From: Micromonospora sp. WMMD1102 | GTDB taxonomy: Bacteria > Actinomycetota > Actinomycetes > Mycobacteriales > Micromonosporaceae | Direction: 5' to 3' | DNA length: 64,000 nucleotides | NCBI RefSeq assembly: GCF_029626265.1 | Contig: NZ_JARUBN010000001.1 | Location: 4,467,001-4,531,000 of the forward strand | Shown: piece after piece, positions 52,575-61,213 of the stretch | Layout: each line of letters starts with the position of its first letter | How positions within the stretch are numbered: position 1 is the stretch's first letter | The notes under the pieces: model-generated | The model's database searches: none | Seen by the model: the letters and a program-made list of their open reading frames with translations, nothing else | Told to the model about the DNA's origin: nothing | Position numbers and translations under genes: made by a program

Positions 52575-53582
52575 TCACTTCGCGCCGCGCCGCCGCTCCC
52601 CCGCGTCGGCCGCCGGTGCGCCCGGGGTACGCCGGCGGTCCATCGCCACGTACGACCCAGGCTGGCTCTTGGCCACCGTCTTCATCTCGGAGGCGGCCGC
52701 GATCACCTCCAGCGGGTCGGTGAACCGGCGATCCGGCACCGACAGCGAGACCCCGATGGAGAGGGTCACCAGGTGGGCCCGCTGGATGTTGCCGCGCCGG
52801 TCCTTCAGCTCGACGTAGCCGCGCTTGGCGTCCTCCGGGTCGTAGAGTTCGTCGGCGGTCTTCTCGAAGTCGACGACGGCCCGTTCGGTGAGCGGGCGGA
52901 CCTGTTCGGGAGCGCAGACGATCACGAAGTCGTCGCCGCCGATGTGCCCGAGGAAGGCCGGTGGCAGCCCGACCGAGACCACCGCCCGGTGCAGGCTGCG
53001 GGCGAGCGCGCTGATGAACTCGTCGCCGCGCACGAAGCCGTACCGGTCGTTCACGCTCTTGAACCGGTCGATGTCGATGTAGCCGACCGCGTAGTCGACG
53101 CCGCTGCGTACCCGGTCGCCGATCTCCCGGCGGACCCGGGTGTTGCCGGGCAGGCCGGTCAGCGGGGAGACCTCGCGGAACTCCTTGTTGCGGCGCAGCG
53201 TGGAGCTGATCCGGGCGACGAGTTCGGCGGTGTCGAAGGGCTTGACCAGATAGTCGTCGGCCCCGGCGGTGAGCCCGTGCACCTTGTCCACGGTCAGGCC
53301 CTTGGCGGTCAACATGATCACCGGCAGTGCCGAGGTCATCGGGTTGGCCCGCAGCCGGCGGGTCAGCTCCAGCCCGTCGATCCGGGGCATCCGCAGGTCG
53401 ACCACGGCCAGGTCGGGCCGGCGCTGCTCGATCACCTCCAGCGCCTCCTGGCCGTCGCTGGCCTGGGCCACCTCGAAGCCGTGCAGCCGCAGGTTGAACG
53501 AGACGAACCGGACGATGTCCTCGTCGTCGTCGACGACCAGGATCAGGTCGGGCCGCTCCTCCGCGACCCCGTCGACGGTCAT
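52575..53582 (-). CDS. Response regulator with a GGDEF-type output domain
   Basis: 335 aa. The receiver domain has 'ILVVDDDEDIVRFVSFNLRL', phospho-Asp in 'LAVVDLRMPRIDGLEL', and 'VIMLTAKG' plus 'YLVKPF'. The output domain has 'PLTGLPGNTRVRREI', 'DIDRFKSVNDRYGFVRGDEF' and the signature as GGDDF. Asp for Glu in GGDEF still permits catalysis in some enzymes, so diguanylate cyclase activity is uncertain. No histidine kinase is adjacent. Confidence 0.88.
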   Translation of the reverse strand: MTVDGVAEERPDLILVVDDDEDIVRFVSFNLRLHGFEVAQASDGQEALEVIEQRRPDLAVVDLRMPRIDGLELTRRLRANPMTSALPVIMLTAKGLTVDKVHGLTAGADDYLVKPFDTAELVARISSTLRRNKEFREVSPLTGLPGNTRVRREIGDRVRSGVDYAVGYIDIDRFKSVNDRYGFVRGDEFISALARSLHRAVVSVGLPPAFLGHIGGDDFVIVCAPEQVRPLTERAVVDFEKTADELYDPEDAKRGYVELKDRRGNIQRAHLVTLSIGVSLSVPDRRFTDPLEVIAAASEMKTVAKSQPGSYVAMDRRRTPGAPAADAGERRRGAK

Positions 53583-53604
53583 CCCCGCCCTCCGCTCCGC
53601 ACGG

Positions 53605-54285
53605 TCACGCCGACGGCACGGCGCGCTCGGCGAGCCGCCGCAGCTGGGTCACGGCGGCGGCCGGGTCGGCGGCGCCGTAGACGGCGGTGCCGGCGACGAA
53701 GGCGTCCGCGCCGGCCGCCGCCGCCTGCTCGATGGTGTCGGCCGCGATCCCGCCGTCGACCTCGATCCGCAGTTCGAGGTGGCCGGCGGCGACGTGCCGG
53801 CGGGCGGTCCGGACCTTGTCGAGCAGTTCGGGGATGAACCGCTGCCCCCCGAAGCCCGCCTTGATAGTCATGATCAGCAATGTATCGAAGCTGGGCAACA
53901 GGTCAAGGTACGGTTCGATCGGAGTGTCCCGGTCGACCGCCAGCCCCGCCTTCGCCCCCGCCGAGCGGAGGTCCTTGGCCAGCGAGACCGGGTTGTCGCA
54001 CGCCTCGGCATGGAACGTCACGTTGTACGCACCGGCGTCGGCGTAACTCGGCGCCCACCGCCGCGGATCGTCGATCATCAGGTGTACGTCGAACGGCAGC
54101 GCGGTCACCGCCAGCAGGCTCTGCACCACCGGCAGCCCGATGGTCAGGTTGGGCACGAAATGGTTGTCCATCACGTCCACGTGCAGCCAGTCCGCCGTGG
54201 ACTCCACCACCCGCACCTCGTCGGCGAGCCGGGCGAAGTCTGCGGCGAGGATGCTGGGCGCGACGATCGGCGCTGGTACGGTCAC
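53605..54285 (-). CDS. rpe: Ribulose-phosphate 3-epimerase
   Basis: 226 aa from GTG 54285. '[18 protein letters not shown]', '[20 protein letters not shown]', 'DVHLMIDDP', '[20 protein letters not shown]' and '[20 protein letters not shown]' give the TIM-barrel and metal His/Asp residues. Interconverts Ru5P and Xu5P, in keeping with the nearby Ru5P-using riboflavin genes. Confidence 0.96.
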   Translation of the reverse strand: MTVPAPIVAPSILAADFARLADEVRVVESTADWLHVDVMDNHFVPNLTIGLPVVQSLLAVTALPFDVHLMIDDPRRWAPSYADAGAYNVTFHAEACDNPVSLAKDLRSAGAKAGLAVDRDTPIEPYLDLLPSFDTLLIMTIKAGFGGQRFIPELLDKVRTARRHVAAGHLELRIEVDGGIAADTIEQAAAAGADAFVAGTAVYGAADPAAAVTQLRRLAERAVPSA

Positions 54286-54323
54286 CGCGCCAGTGTACGA
54301 ACGCCGGCCACCTCCGGCTCCGC

Positions 54324-56438
54324 TCACCCTCGGATCATGGCACCGTCGGCGAAGAACCGGTCCGGCGTGATCGGCAGGTCGCGCACCCGTACCCCGGTGG
54401 CGTGGTACACGGCGTTGGCGATCGCCGCCGCCGTACCCACGATGCCCAGCTCGCCGATGCCCTTGGAACCCATCGGGTTGACGTACGGGTCCTCCTCGGC
54501 GAGCGTGTGCACCTCCACGCAGCCGACGTCGGCGTTGGTGGCGATGTGGTACTCGGCGAGGTCGTGGTTGACCACGTGACCGAACCGGGGGTCGAGCACG
54601 CACCGCTCGTGCAGCGCCATCGACAGCCCCATCGTCATCCCGCCGAGCAGCTGCGACCGGCCGGTCTTCGGGTTGATGATCCGGCCGGCGGCGAAGACGC
54701 CGAGCAGCCGGGGCGCGCGTACCTCGCCGGTCGCCTCGTGCACCCGGACCTCGGCGAACTGCGCGCCGAACGCGTACATCGAAAAGCGCTCCCGCTCCGG
54801 GTTCTCCGGCATGTCGGCGCTCGCCTCGATCGGGTGCATCGGCGGGTCGGCGTGCTCGGCGGCCACCCGGGCGCGCAGCCGGCGGGCCGCCTCGACCACC
54901 GCGCTGCCCCACGAGGTCATCCCGGACGAGCCGCCGGCCGCCATCGCCGGCGGCAGGTCCGTGTCGCCGATCCGCAGCTCCACCCGGTCGACGGGTACCC
55001 CGAGGGCGTCGGCGGCGATCTGGCTCAGCGAGGTCCAGGTGCCGGTGCCGAGGTCGGCGGCACCGATCAGGACGACGTACCGGCCGTCCGGCTCCAGCCG
55101 GATCGTCGCCGCCGAGCCGGGCAGTTGGTAGACCGGGTACATCGAGGCGGCCACCCCGGTGCCGACCAGCCAGCCGCCGGCCGCCCGCCGCACCCCGGGC
55201 GTCGGGTCCCGGCCGGCCCAACCGAACCGGCGGGCCCCTTCGCGCAGGCAGGCGACCAGGTTGCGGGTGGAGAACGGCCGGTCCAGCTCCGGATCGCGGG
55301 GCGGCTCGTTGGCGATCCGGAACTCGACCGGATCCTGCCCGCAGGCGATCGCCATCTCGTCCATCGCCGACTCCAGCGCGTACATCCCGGTGGCCTTGCC
55401 CGGAGCGCGCATGATCGTCGGCACCGGCACGTCGAGCCGGACCATCCGGTGCGTGGTGCTGCGGTGCTCCGCCGCGTACATCACCCGGGTCGGCGTGGCG
55501 GTCTGCTCGGCGAACTCCTTGTGCCGGGCGGTCTGCTGCACCACCGCGTGGCTGACCGCGACCAGCCTGCCGTCCGGCCCGGCGCCGAGCCGGATCCGCT
55601 GGATCGACGGGGTGCGGTAGCCGACCTGGGAGAACATCTGCTGCCGGGTGAGCGCCAGCTTCACCGGACGGCCGGGCACGGCGAACGCGGCCAGGATCGC
55701 CAGCACCACGTCCGGATGGGTGTGCAGCTTGCCGCCGAAGGCGCCGCCGACGTGTGGCGAGATCACCCGGATCTGCTCCTCGTCGAGCCCGAAGAGGGTG
55801 GCCAGCGACTGGCGCAGCCGGTGCACGCCCTGGGTGCCCACGTGCAGGGTGAGCCGGTCGTCGACGCACTGCGCGATGGTGGCGTGCGGTTCCAGCTGGG
55901 CGTGCTGGTACCAGGGGGTGCTGTAGGTGGCGTCCAGGCGTACCGCCGCGCCGGCCAGCGCCGCCTCCGGGTCACCGTGCACGCTGTCGGTGGCGAACCC
56001 GCCGTTCATCGCCTCCGGGGGGTACCGGTCCGGATGGTCGGCGTCGAGTACGACGTCGTGCGGACCGGGCCGGTAGTCCAGCTGCACCAGGTCGGCGGCG
56101 CACCGCGCGACCTCCGAGGTCTCCGCCACCACCCCGGCGACGAACTGCCCCCGGTACGACACCTCGGGCGTCTGCAGGACGACCAGCTCCGGATCGTCGA
56201 AGGAGGCGATCCGGGCCGCGTTCTCGTGGGTCAGCACCGCCAGCACACCCGGCTCGCTCAGCGCCGCCTCGGCGTGCACGGCGACGATCTGGCCCACCGC
56301 TACCGTCGCCTGCACCGGAAACAGATAGGCCGGCCGGTCGACCGGGTGCTCGAAGGCGTACCGGGCCGTCCCGGTGACCTTCGCGGGTCCGTCGAACCGG
56401 TCCAGCGGAGTGCCGATGACTCGGACCGGCAGGGTCAT
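54324..56438 (-). CDS. Xanthine-dehydrogenase-family molybdopterin-binding subunit
   Basis: 704 aa from ATG 56438. The Ald_Xan_dh_C a/b hammerhead domain begins '[20 protein letters not shown]'. The molybdopterin domain shows '[19 protein letters not shown]', '[20 protein letters not shown]', '[20 protein letters not shown]' and the catalytic Glu region '[20 protein letters not shown]'. It should hydroxylate or oxidise an aldehyde or N-heterocycle, but the FAD and 2Fe-2S subunits are not adjacent on this segment. Substrate unknown. Confidence 0.88.
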   Translation of the reverse strand: MTLPVRVIGTPLDRFDGPAKVTGTARYAFEHPVDRPAYLFPVQATVAVGQIVAVHAEAALSEPGVLAVLTHENAARIASFDDPELVVLQTPEVSYRGQFVAGVVAETSEVARCAADLVQLDYRPGPHDVVLDADHPDRYPPEAMNGGFATDSVHGDPEAALAGAAVRLDATYSTPWYQHAQLEPHATIAQCVDDRLTLHVGTQGVHRLRQSLATLFGLDEEQIRVISPHVGGAFGGKLHTHPDVVLAILAAFAVPGRPVKLALTRQQMFSQVGYRTPSIQRIRLGAGPDGRLVAVSHAVVQQTARHKEFAEQTATPTRVMYAAEHRSTTHRMVRLDVPVPTIMRAPGKATGMYALESAMDEMAIACGQDPVEFRIANEPPRDPELDRPFSTRNLVACLREGARRFGWAGRDPTPGVRRAAGGWLVGTGVAASMYPVYQLPGSAATIRLEPDGRYVVLIGAADLGTGTWTSLSQIAADALGVPVDRVELRIGDTDLPPAMAAGGSSGMTSWGSAVVEAARRLRARVAAEHADPPMHPIEASADMPENPERERFSMYAFGAQFAEVRVHEATGEVRAPRLLGVFAAGRIINPKTGRSQLLGGMTMGLSMALHERCVLDPRFGHVVNHDLAEYHIATNADVGCVEVHTLAEEDPYVNPMGSKGIGELGIVGTAAAIANAVYHATGVRVRDLPITPDRFFADGAMIRG

Positions 56439-56578
56439 CCCGTCCACACCTGCAATGTATGTAACCCGACGCCCCCGTCCACCCGCTTTCGCCGGAAGCG
56501 TCACCGCCCCCTCGTCGGGCGGACGGCGCGTCGCCGTTCGGAGGGCGGGCGGCGCGCCGCGCCAATCGCGGGCGGCGG

Positions 56579-56632
56579 TGCGCGTCGCCGGTCGTGGGCG
56601 GGTAGTGCGCGTCGCCGGTCGTGGGCGGGCGG
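56579..56632. repeat. 27-bp direct tandem repeat after rsmB
   Basis: Units 56579-56605 and 56606-56632 share 25 identical bases (GTGCGCGTCGCCGGTCGTGG and continuation). Degenerate related units precede them. It abuts the rsmB stop codon. Confidence 0.85.
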
Positions 56633-58234
56633 TCAGTTCCGGCGCAGTACCGCCAGGAACATCGCGTCGGTGCCGTGCCGGTGCGGCCAGAGCTGCACGG
56701 TCGGGCCGTCGCCGAGACCGGGCATTCCGGCCGGCAGCAGCGGCCGGGCGTCGACGAAGTCGACCGACGCGCCGGAGCGCCGCGCCGCCTCGGTCACCGA
56801 GACGTGCGTCTCCACCACGTGCGGCGAGCAGGTCACGTACGCCACCACCCCGCCGGGACGGACCGCCCGCAGCGCCGCACCGAGCAACTCCCGCTGCAAC
56901 CGGGTCAGCGCCGGCAGGTCGGACGGCTGGCGGCGCCAACGGGACTCCGGGCGACGCCGCAGCGAGCCGAGACCGGTGCAGGGCGCGTCGACGAGTACCC
57001 GGTCGAAGGAGTCCGCCGGCAGGTCCGGGTCGCGCCCGACGGTACGCCCGTCGGCGGTCAGCACGGTCACCGGCAGCCCGCGTACGGCCTGGGAGACCAG
57101 CCGGGCCCGGTGCTCGGCCACCTCGACGGCGGTCAGCCGGGCCCCCCGCTGCGCGGCCAGCGCGCCGAGCAGCCCGGCCTTGCCACCCGGCCCGGCGCAG
57201 AGGTCCAGCCAGCGTTCGTCGTCGCCGTCGAGTTCGGCGGCGGTGAGCGCGGCGGCCACCAGCTGGGAACCCTCGTCCTGGACGTGCGCCCGGCCGTCGG
57301 CCAGCGCCGCCAGCTCGCCGGGGGCACCGCCGGGCAGGTAGACCGCGTACGGCGAGAAGGCGCCCGGCGCCCCGCCCACCTCGTCGGCGACCTCGACCGC
57401 GTCGGCCCGGCCCGGCCGGACGCAGAGGTGCACCGCCGGGCGCTGGTTGTCCTCGATCAGCAGCCGGGTGGTCTCGGCCAGGTCGCCGCCGAGCGCCTCC
57501 GCGAAGGAGCGCACGATCCACTCCGGATGGCTGTAGGTGAGCGCCAGGTTCCCGACCGGATCGGTCTCGGCCGGCGGAGCCAGCTCGGTCAGCCAGGTGT
57601 CCAGGTCCTTGCCGGCCACCTCGCGCAGCACGGCGTTGGCGAACCCGGACGCCCCCGGGACGAGCGAGCGGACCAGGTCGACAGTTGCCGAGACGGCGGC
57701 GTGCGGCGGGACCCGGGTGTAGAGGATCTGGTAGGCGCCGAGCCGCAGCGCGTCCCGGGGCTGCGGGTCGATCCGGGCCACCTCCCGGCCGGCGGCGGCG
57801 GTGAGGATCGCGTCCAGGGTGCCCCGGACCCGCAGCGTGCCGTAGGTCAGTTCGGTGGCGAAGGCGGCGTCCCGGCCGTGCAGCCGCCGGTCGCGCAGGA
57901 TGCCGGGCAGGACCAGGTTCGCGTACGCGTCGTCCCGGTGCACCGCCTCGATCGCCTCGTACGCCGCCTGCCGGGGCAGGTCCGCCGCCGGTCGCCCCGT
58001 CCGGGCCGGCCGCCCGTCGCGGTCCCGCCGGTCGCCGCCCCGTCCGGCACGTCCCCACTCGGGACGTCCCCGGTCGTCGCGTCCCCGCTCGGGACGTCCC
58101 CGGTCGTCGGGTCCCCGGTCGGTGCCGGCCCGGTCGGTACGGCGGTGCCCGGCACCGCCCGGTGCCCGGTCGTCGCGGTCCCGGCCGGCACCGGCCCGTT
58201 GGGTGCCGCCGACCTGTCCGGTAACGTCGCTCAT
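56633..58234 (-). CDS. rsmB: 16S rRNA (cytosine-C5)-methyltransferase, RsmB/Sun family
   Basis: 533 aa. The first ~85 residues are an Arg/Asp/Gly-rich low-complexity tail with repeated 'DDRGRPE' units, an unusual addition. A NusB-like domain follows ('[20 protein letters not shown]'), then the methyltransferase with '[20 protein letters not shown]', '[20 protein letters not shown]' and the catalytic Cys of '[11 protein letters not shown]'. Methylates C967-type positions of 16S rRNA. ATGA overlap with fmt. Confidence 0.93.
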   Translation of the reverse strand: MSDVTGQVGGTQRAGAGRDRDDRAPGGAGHRRTDRAGTDRGPDDRGRPERGRDDRGRPEWGRAGRGGDRRDRDGRPARTGRPAADLPRQAAYEAIEAVHRDDAYANLVLPGILRDRRLHGRDAAFATELTYGTLRVRGTLDAILTAAAGREVARIDPQPRDALRLGAYQILYTRVPPHAAVSATVDLVRSLVPGASGFANAVLREVAGKDLDTWLTELAPPAETDPVGNLALTYSHPEWIVRSFAEALGGDLAETTRLLIEDNQRPAVHLCVRPGRADAVEVADEVGGAPGAFSPYAVYLPGGAPGELAALADGRAHVQDEGSQLVAAALTAAELDGDDERWLDLCAGPGGKAGLLGALAAQRGARLTAVEVAEHRARLVSQAVRGLPVTVLTADGRTVGRDPDLPADSFDRVLVDAPCTGLGSLRRRPESRWRRQPSDLPALTRLQRELLGAALRAVRPGGVVAYVTCSPHVVETHVSVTEAARRSGASVDFVDARPLLPAGMPGLGDGPTVQLWPHRHGTDAMFLAVLRRN

Positions 58235-59157
58235 CCGAACTGCTCCCCGGCCGCGACCCGGACGCCCCGGGCCCAGTCGGTCGCCGGCATGGCGCGCTTG
58301 CCGGCCGCCCGCACCTCGCCCAACTCCACAGGTGTGCTGGCGGTCCCGGCCAGCACCCGGCCCCGCTCCACCAGCAGCTCGCCGGGCTTGAGTTCAGGCC
58401 CGTTGCCGACCGGCCGCACCGGACCGAGCTTGACCCGGTCACCCCGGAAGGTGGTCCAGGCACCGGGTGCCGGAGTGGCCGCCCGGATCCGCCGGTCCAC
58501 CGCGAAGGACGGCTCCGACCAGCGCACCTCGCCGTCCGTGACGGTCAGCTTCGGCGCCAGCGTCACCCCGTCGGCAGGCTGCGGGACCGCCCGCGCACTG
58601 CCCTGCCCGATCGCGTCCAGCACGCCGACCAGCAGCCCGGCGCCGCTGCGGGCGAGCCGCTCCAGCAGGTCGCCGGAGGTGTCGGTCGGACGGATCTCCT
58701 CGGTCACGGTGCCGAAGACCGGTCCGGTGTCCAGCCCGGCCTCCAGCTGGAAGACGCTGGCGCCGGTGAGCTGGTCGCCGTGCAGCACCGCGTGCTGCAC
58801 CGGGGCGGCGCCCCGCCAGGCGGGCAGCAGCGAGAAGTGCAGGTTGACCCAACCGTACGTGGGGATCTCCAGTGCCTCCGGCGGCACCAGCGCGCCGTAG
58901 GCGACCACCGGCACGCAGTCCGGGGCGAGCGCGCGCAGCCGGTCGAGGAACTCCGGCTCGCGGGGCCGGGCCGGGGTGAGCACCTCGATCCCCCGCTCGT
59001 CGGCCCAGGCGCCGACGGGTGACCGGAGCAGTCCCCGGCCCCGCCCGGCCGGGGCGTCCGGCCGGGTCACCACGGCCAGCAGTTCGTGCCCGGAGGCGGC
59101 GATGGCGTCCAGGCTGGGCAGGGCGACGGCCGGCGTACCGGCGAAGATCAGGCGCAC
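58231..59157 (-). CDS. fmt: Methionyl-tRNA formyltransferase
   Basis: 308 aa. '[19 protein letters not shown]' at the start, '[20 protein letters not shown]' with the catalytic loop, and '[13 protein letters not shown]'-like '[20 protein letters not shown]'. Formylates initiator Met-tRNA with 10-formyl-THF. Lies between def and rsmB in the usual actinobacterial order. Confidence 0.96.
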   Translation of the reverse strand: MRLIFAGTPAVALPSLDAIAASGHELLAVVTRPDAPAGRGRGLLRSPVGAWADERGIEVLTPARPREPEFLDRLRALAPDCVPVVAYGALVPPEALEIPTYGWVNLHFSLLPAWRGAAPVQHAVLHGDQLTGASVFQLEAGLDTGPVFGTVTEEIRPTDTSGDLLERLARSGAGLLVGVLDAIGQGSARAVPQPADGVTLAPKLTVTDGEVRWSEPSFAVDRRIRAATPAPGAWTTFRGDRVKLGPVRPVGNGPELKPGELLVERGRVLAGTASTPVELGEVRAAGKRAMPATDWARGVRVAAGEQFG

Positions 59158-59164
59158 CGGCCGG

Positions 59165-59785
59165 TCACCGACCCAGACCGAACGGGCTGGCGGAACGCTC
59201 CGAGCCGCCCAGTCCCAGCTTGGCGGCGAACCCCTGGCGCCGGTTGGCCGGCGGGTCGTGCGGGCTGACCTTGACCACCGGCGGGGCGTCGGTGTCGTAC
59301 CAGTCCGCCGCGCGGATCGCCTTCATCGCCTCCTTGCGCCCCTCGGCGTCGAGGCGGTCCAGGAAGAGCACCCCGTCGAGGTGGTCGGTCTCGTGCTGCA
59401 CGCACCGGGCCATCAGTCCGGTGCCGACGATCTGCATCGGGTCGCCGTACTCGTTGAAGCCCTTGGCGACGACGTTGAGCCGGCGCTTGGTGTCGAAGTA
59501 GAGCCCGGGGATGGAGAGACAGCCCTCCGGGCCGTCCTGTTCGTCGGAGTCGGGAAACTCCAGCACCGGGTTGACCAGGTGCCCGAGCACGTCGTCGACG
59601 TCGAAGGCGAACACCCGCAGGCCCACCCCGAGCTGCGGCGCGGCGAGACCGGCGCCGCTCTGCTCCCGCATCGTGTCGGTCAGGTCGGCGACCAGTTTGC
59701 GCAGTTCGGCGTCGAAGTCGACGACGGGGTCGGCCGGGGTGCGCAGCACCGGGTCCCCGAACAGGCGGATGGGCTGGACGGTCAC
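59165..59785 (-). CDS. def: Peptide deformylase
   Basis: 206 aa from GTG 59785 with AAGGAG nine bases upstream. All three family motifs are present: '[10 protein letters not shown]', 'EGCLSIPG' (metal Cys) and 'QHETDHLDG' (metal His). It removes the formyl group from nascent proteins, matching fmt seven bases downstream. The C-terminal ~35 residues are a family-variable tail. Confidence 0.96.
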   Translation of the reverse strand: MTVQPIRLFGDPVLRTPADPVVDFDAELRKLVADLTDTMREQSGAGLAAPQLGVGLRVFAFDVDDVLGHLVNPVLEFPDSDEQDGPEGCLSIPGLYFDTKRRLNVVAKGFNEYGDPMQIVGTGLMARCVQHETDHLDGVLFLDRLDAEGRKEAMKAIRAADWYDTDAPPVVKVSPHDPPANRRQGFAAKLGLGGSERSASPFGLGR

Positions 59786-59988
59786 GCGGGACGGCTCCTT
59801 CACGGATGGGTTCGGTGGTGCCGCACCCAGTCTACGGGCGCGCCGGGCGACCGAGGGGCGAGCCGGGTCGGGCCGGACCGGAGGTCAGGACGGCACCCGG
59901 GCCGGCAGTGGCCCGGGTCACGATCGCGGTACTGTGCCGCCCGGCCGGAGTACCCGGCCCGACGGGCACTGCGACCGGGGAGGGCTGG

Positions 59989-60975
59989 TCAGGGCTGGGT
60001 GCCCGGCTCGCCGGCCAGTACGACGGCGTCGGTGCGCTCCAGGATGTGCTCGGGCAGCGGCAGCGCCGTACCGTGCGCGGCGTCCCAGTCGTAGATCACG
60101 CTCAGTCCGACCTCGGCCCGGAAGTACTCGATGGCGCTGAGCCCGCCGACCACCGGCTCGTCGCACTCGGCGACGAGTTGCCCCGGGACCAGCTTGAAGC
60201 CGTTGCGCAGCGCGGCGCTGAGCCGGCGGTGCCCGTCGACCACGAAGAACTTCTCGCCGGTGTAGCCGATCCGCAGCGGCTCCAGTGCCTCCTCGCCGGC
60301 CTGCCCGACCTGAGCGACGAAGTCCGACTCCCAGAGCCCGCGCAGCCCCTGGATCTCCTGGCTGGGGTAGATCCTGGCCGGGTCGAGCAGCAGCAACGGC
60401 GGGGTGTCCCGCAGGATCTGCTGGCCGAACGAGCCCTCGTAGGCGGCGATGACGTGCTCCACCACCTCGTCCGCCGAGGCTTTGGTGCTGTCGCAGATCA
60501 GGTCGTAGTTGCGCAGCTTCGCCTTGTCGACGCCGTACCGGACGAGGAAGCGGTTGCGCTCGCTCTCGCTGCGCTCCTGGAGCTTGGCCCGGGCCTCCTC
60601 GATCGAGGTGTAGCTCTCGGCCGGGCCGGAGGGCCGGGCCAGCACCCGGCGGGCCGCCTCGGTCGGCTCGGTTATCATGTGAATCTTCAGGGCGTCCTTG
60701 AAGAAGTGCCAGGCGAGCCGGCTGTCCACGATCAACTGCTCGCCGGAGTCGGCGATGTCCTGCTGGAGCTGGTCGACGTAGCCGTCGACCGCCTGGTCCA
60801 GCTCGGCGTGCAGGTTGAGCTGGAGCGCTGTCATCTGCCGCTGCTGGGCCATCTCGCGATAGAGGTCGCCCACACTCACCCGGCGCAGGTCGAGCCGCTT
60901 GGCGAGCTTGATGGAGACGGTGCTCTTGCCACTGCCGAGGTCACCGTTCAGGACGATCGACTGACGACCGGTCAC
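59989..60975 (-). CDS. P-loop (cytidylate-kinase-like) domain fused to a ParB-like domain
   Basis: 328 aa. The N-terminal half has Walker A 'VLNGDLGSGKSTVSIKLAK' and 'VSVGDLYREMAQQ', as in CMP kinases, with 'IVDSRLAWHFFKDALKI' and an Arg-rich lid ('ARRVLARPSGPAESYTSIEE'). The C-terminal half (from about residue 195) is ParB/sulfiredoxin-like: 'LLLLDPARIYPSQEIQGLRG', 'FFVVDGHRRLSAALRNGFKL'. The DGHRR motif is the ParB CTPase/kinase signature. The combined function is unknown; a nucleotide- or small-molecule kinase is plausible. Transcribed alone between def and priA. Confidence 0.8.
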   Translation of the reverse strand: MTGRQSIVLNGDLGSGKSTVSIKLAKRLDLRRVSVGDLYREMAQQRQMTALQLNLHAELDQAVDGYVDQLQQDIADSGEQLIVDSRLAWHFFKDALKIHMITEPTEAARRVLARPSGPAESYTSIEEARAKLQERSESERNRFLVRYGVDKAKLRNYDLICDSTKASADEVVEHVIAAYEGSFGQQILRDTPPLLLLDPARIYPSQEIQGLRGLWESDFVAQVGQAGEEALEPLRIGYTGEKFFVVDGHRRLSAALRNGFKLVPGQLVAECDEPVVGGLSAIEYFRAEVGLSVIYDWDAAHGTALPLPEHILERTDAVVLAGEPGTQP

Positions 60976-61213
60976 GACCTACCCACCCCTGATCGCAGGT
61001 TTTCGATATTTGGTACGCCGAACCGGCGCGGTCACTCTCCGTCACGCGTCCTGCGTGCAGCAGATGGGCGATGGTATCACCCGAATCCCCACCCACCGGT
61101 CGGACTCCGCGTCCGTCGGACTTCCGATACCCACCGAGAGTCATGGCCAAAACCACCCTCCGTGTCGGATTCCGACACTCGACAGTCGTCTCCGGAGGTA
61201 GCCGTCCGCCGTT
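60976..61213. other. Intergenic region upstream of the P-loop/ParB gene
   Basis: 238 bases that are less GC-rich than the surrounding genes, with TTTTCGATATTTGGTAC near 61000 on the plus strand. It lies between the priA stop and the P-loop/ParB start on the minus strand, so it should hold that gene's promoter. I could not fix a -35/-10 pair. Confidence 0.4.

Noticed and set aside
54324..58463. A 1379-codon minus-strand frame spanning the molybdopterin gene and the antisense-frame of rsmB
   Set aside because: Only the part from ATG 56438 has protein-family sense; the upstream part is a GC-bias shadow of rsmB in another frame.
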